Positions 63,653-64,000 of a stretch of 64,000 nucleotides of DNA are shown in pieces (the first letter of the stretch is position 1; the number at the start of each line of letters is the position of its first letter). The notes under the pieces were generated by a model. That model had not been told where the DNA came from, did not search any database, and worked only from the letters and a program-made list of their open reading frames with translations. Position numbers and translations under genes: made by a program. The DNA lies in contig CP139918.1 in assembly GCA_034423775.1 (NCBI GenBank), positions 434,001 through 498,000 of the forward strand, read 5' to 3'. The stretch comes from Alphaproteobacteria bacterium US3C007. GTDB lineage: Bacteria; Pseudomonadota; Alphaproteobacteria; Rhodobacterales; Rhodobacteraceae.

Positions 63653-64000
63653 ACGTTTCCAAACATATCCGGGTTGACGCGATCCACCAATCTGGATGGG
63701 TTTGCCTCAGCTTTGCAGCAAGCGCGTCGCGCGCCGCATCATTTTGCATCAAGGCAAAACATGTGGCACCAGAGCCAGACATACGCGCCAAAGCCACGCC
63801 GGGTGCAGCGCGCAACGCGGCCAGTACATCCCTGATGACTGGAACCAAGTTCTGCGCCGGCACCTCAAGATCATTGCGTTGCTTGGACAACCAAAGCAAC
63901 CAGGCCTCCCGGTTTCGCGGATCAGGCATCGCCTCTAAGACCGGAGGGTTTTGTTTTGAGGCAAGCGCGTTGAACACCGCCGGCGTCGATACCCCCTGCC
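63645..64000 (-). CDS. ispE: 4-diphosphocytidyl-2-C-methyl-D-erythritol kinase, C-terminal part
   Basis: The 3' portion of ispE; the 5' end lies beyond the window. The frame is open to base 64000 and begins in view with QGVSTPAVFNAL, the GHMP-kinase segment preceding the C-terminal domain. RMSGSGATCFALM carries the conserved glycine-rich loop. IspE phosphorylates CDP-methylerythritol in the MEP isoprenoid pathway, which supplies the substrate of the neighbouring polyprenyl synthase. Only about 118 residues are seen. Confidence 0.93.
   Translation of the reverse strand, partial: QGVSTPAVFNALASKQNPPVLEAMPDPRNREAWLLWLSKQRNDLEVPAQNLVPVIRDVLAALRAAPGVALARMSGSGATCFALMQNDAARDALAAKLRQTHPDWWIASTRICLETFR

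Overview
The window is a piece of chromosome from a marine alphaproteobacterium of the Rhodobacterales (Roseobacter group). Reasons: a tpa-tauR-xsc taurine module, soeABC sulfite dehydrogenase, a separate F0 ATP synthase operon with both b and b' subunits, CcrM, a ThiBPQ operon behind a TPP riboswitch, the ffh-rpsP-rimM-trmD-rplS order, and a DMSP-lyase-family cupin. Codon use and moderate GC content would fit a pelagic lineage such as the Planktomarina/RCA group, but that placement is a guess.

Layout. 0.2-3.8 kb: parC, and a convergent glycerate kinase. 4.1-17.6 kb: a nearly complete taurine/C2-sulfonate pathway. Tpa makes sulfoacetaldehyde, Xsc cleaves it to acetyl phosphate and sulfite, Pta and AckA route the acetyl group to acetyl-CoA or acetate, a citrate synthase follows, a TauE/SafE permease can export sulfite, and SoeABC oxidises sulfite at the membrane. 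TauR (MocR family) has paired sites with identical spacing in front of tpa and xsc. 18.1-20.7 kb: atpI-atpB-atpE-atpF'-atpF on the minus strand. 20.8-28.2 kb: an ArsR regulator, ffh, and the ribosome-maturation cluster. 28.3-37.1 kb: lipid A genes, a CoA transferase, a DsbA-like protein, DciA, MutY, an AlkB-type monooxygenase, CcrM and RNase HII. 37.4-48.2 kb: a zinc-ribbon protein, a sigma-54 activator, HtpG, a DMT transporter, an Ldh-family dehydrogenase, ThiBPQ and a VanZ-like protein.

48.28-57.46 kb is an integrated mobile element of about 9.1 kb. It lies at the 3' end of a tRNA-Arg(CCT) gene and is bounded by 51-bp direct repeats that copy the 3' part of that tRNA. It encodes an 897-residue family B DNA polymerase with all exonuclease and polymerase motifs, two tyrosine recombinases (one very short), an operon of three tiny overlapping genes starting with a ribbon-helix-helix protein, and two AT-rich lipoprotein cargo genes (glycosidase-like and PL9-like beta-helix). 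No terminal protein, primase, helicase or Cas1 gene is visible. This is the composition of a pipolin, an element built around a primer-independent PolB (piPolB). Two inverted-repeat clusters and a structured-looking leader occupy its intergenic space and are the best candidates for undescribed replication or control sites.

57.6-64 kb returns to host chromosome: DMSP-lyase-family cupin, carboxymuconolactone-decarboxylase-like protein, LacI regulator, DUF1045 protein, a 54-residue DUF465 protein, a TrmN6-like methyltransferase, a DUF2007 protein, polyprenyl diphosphate synthase, and the 3' part of ispE running off the end.
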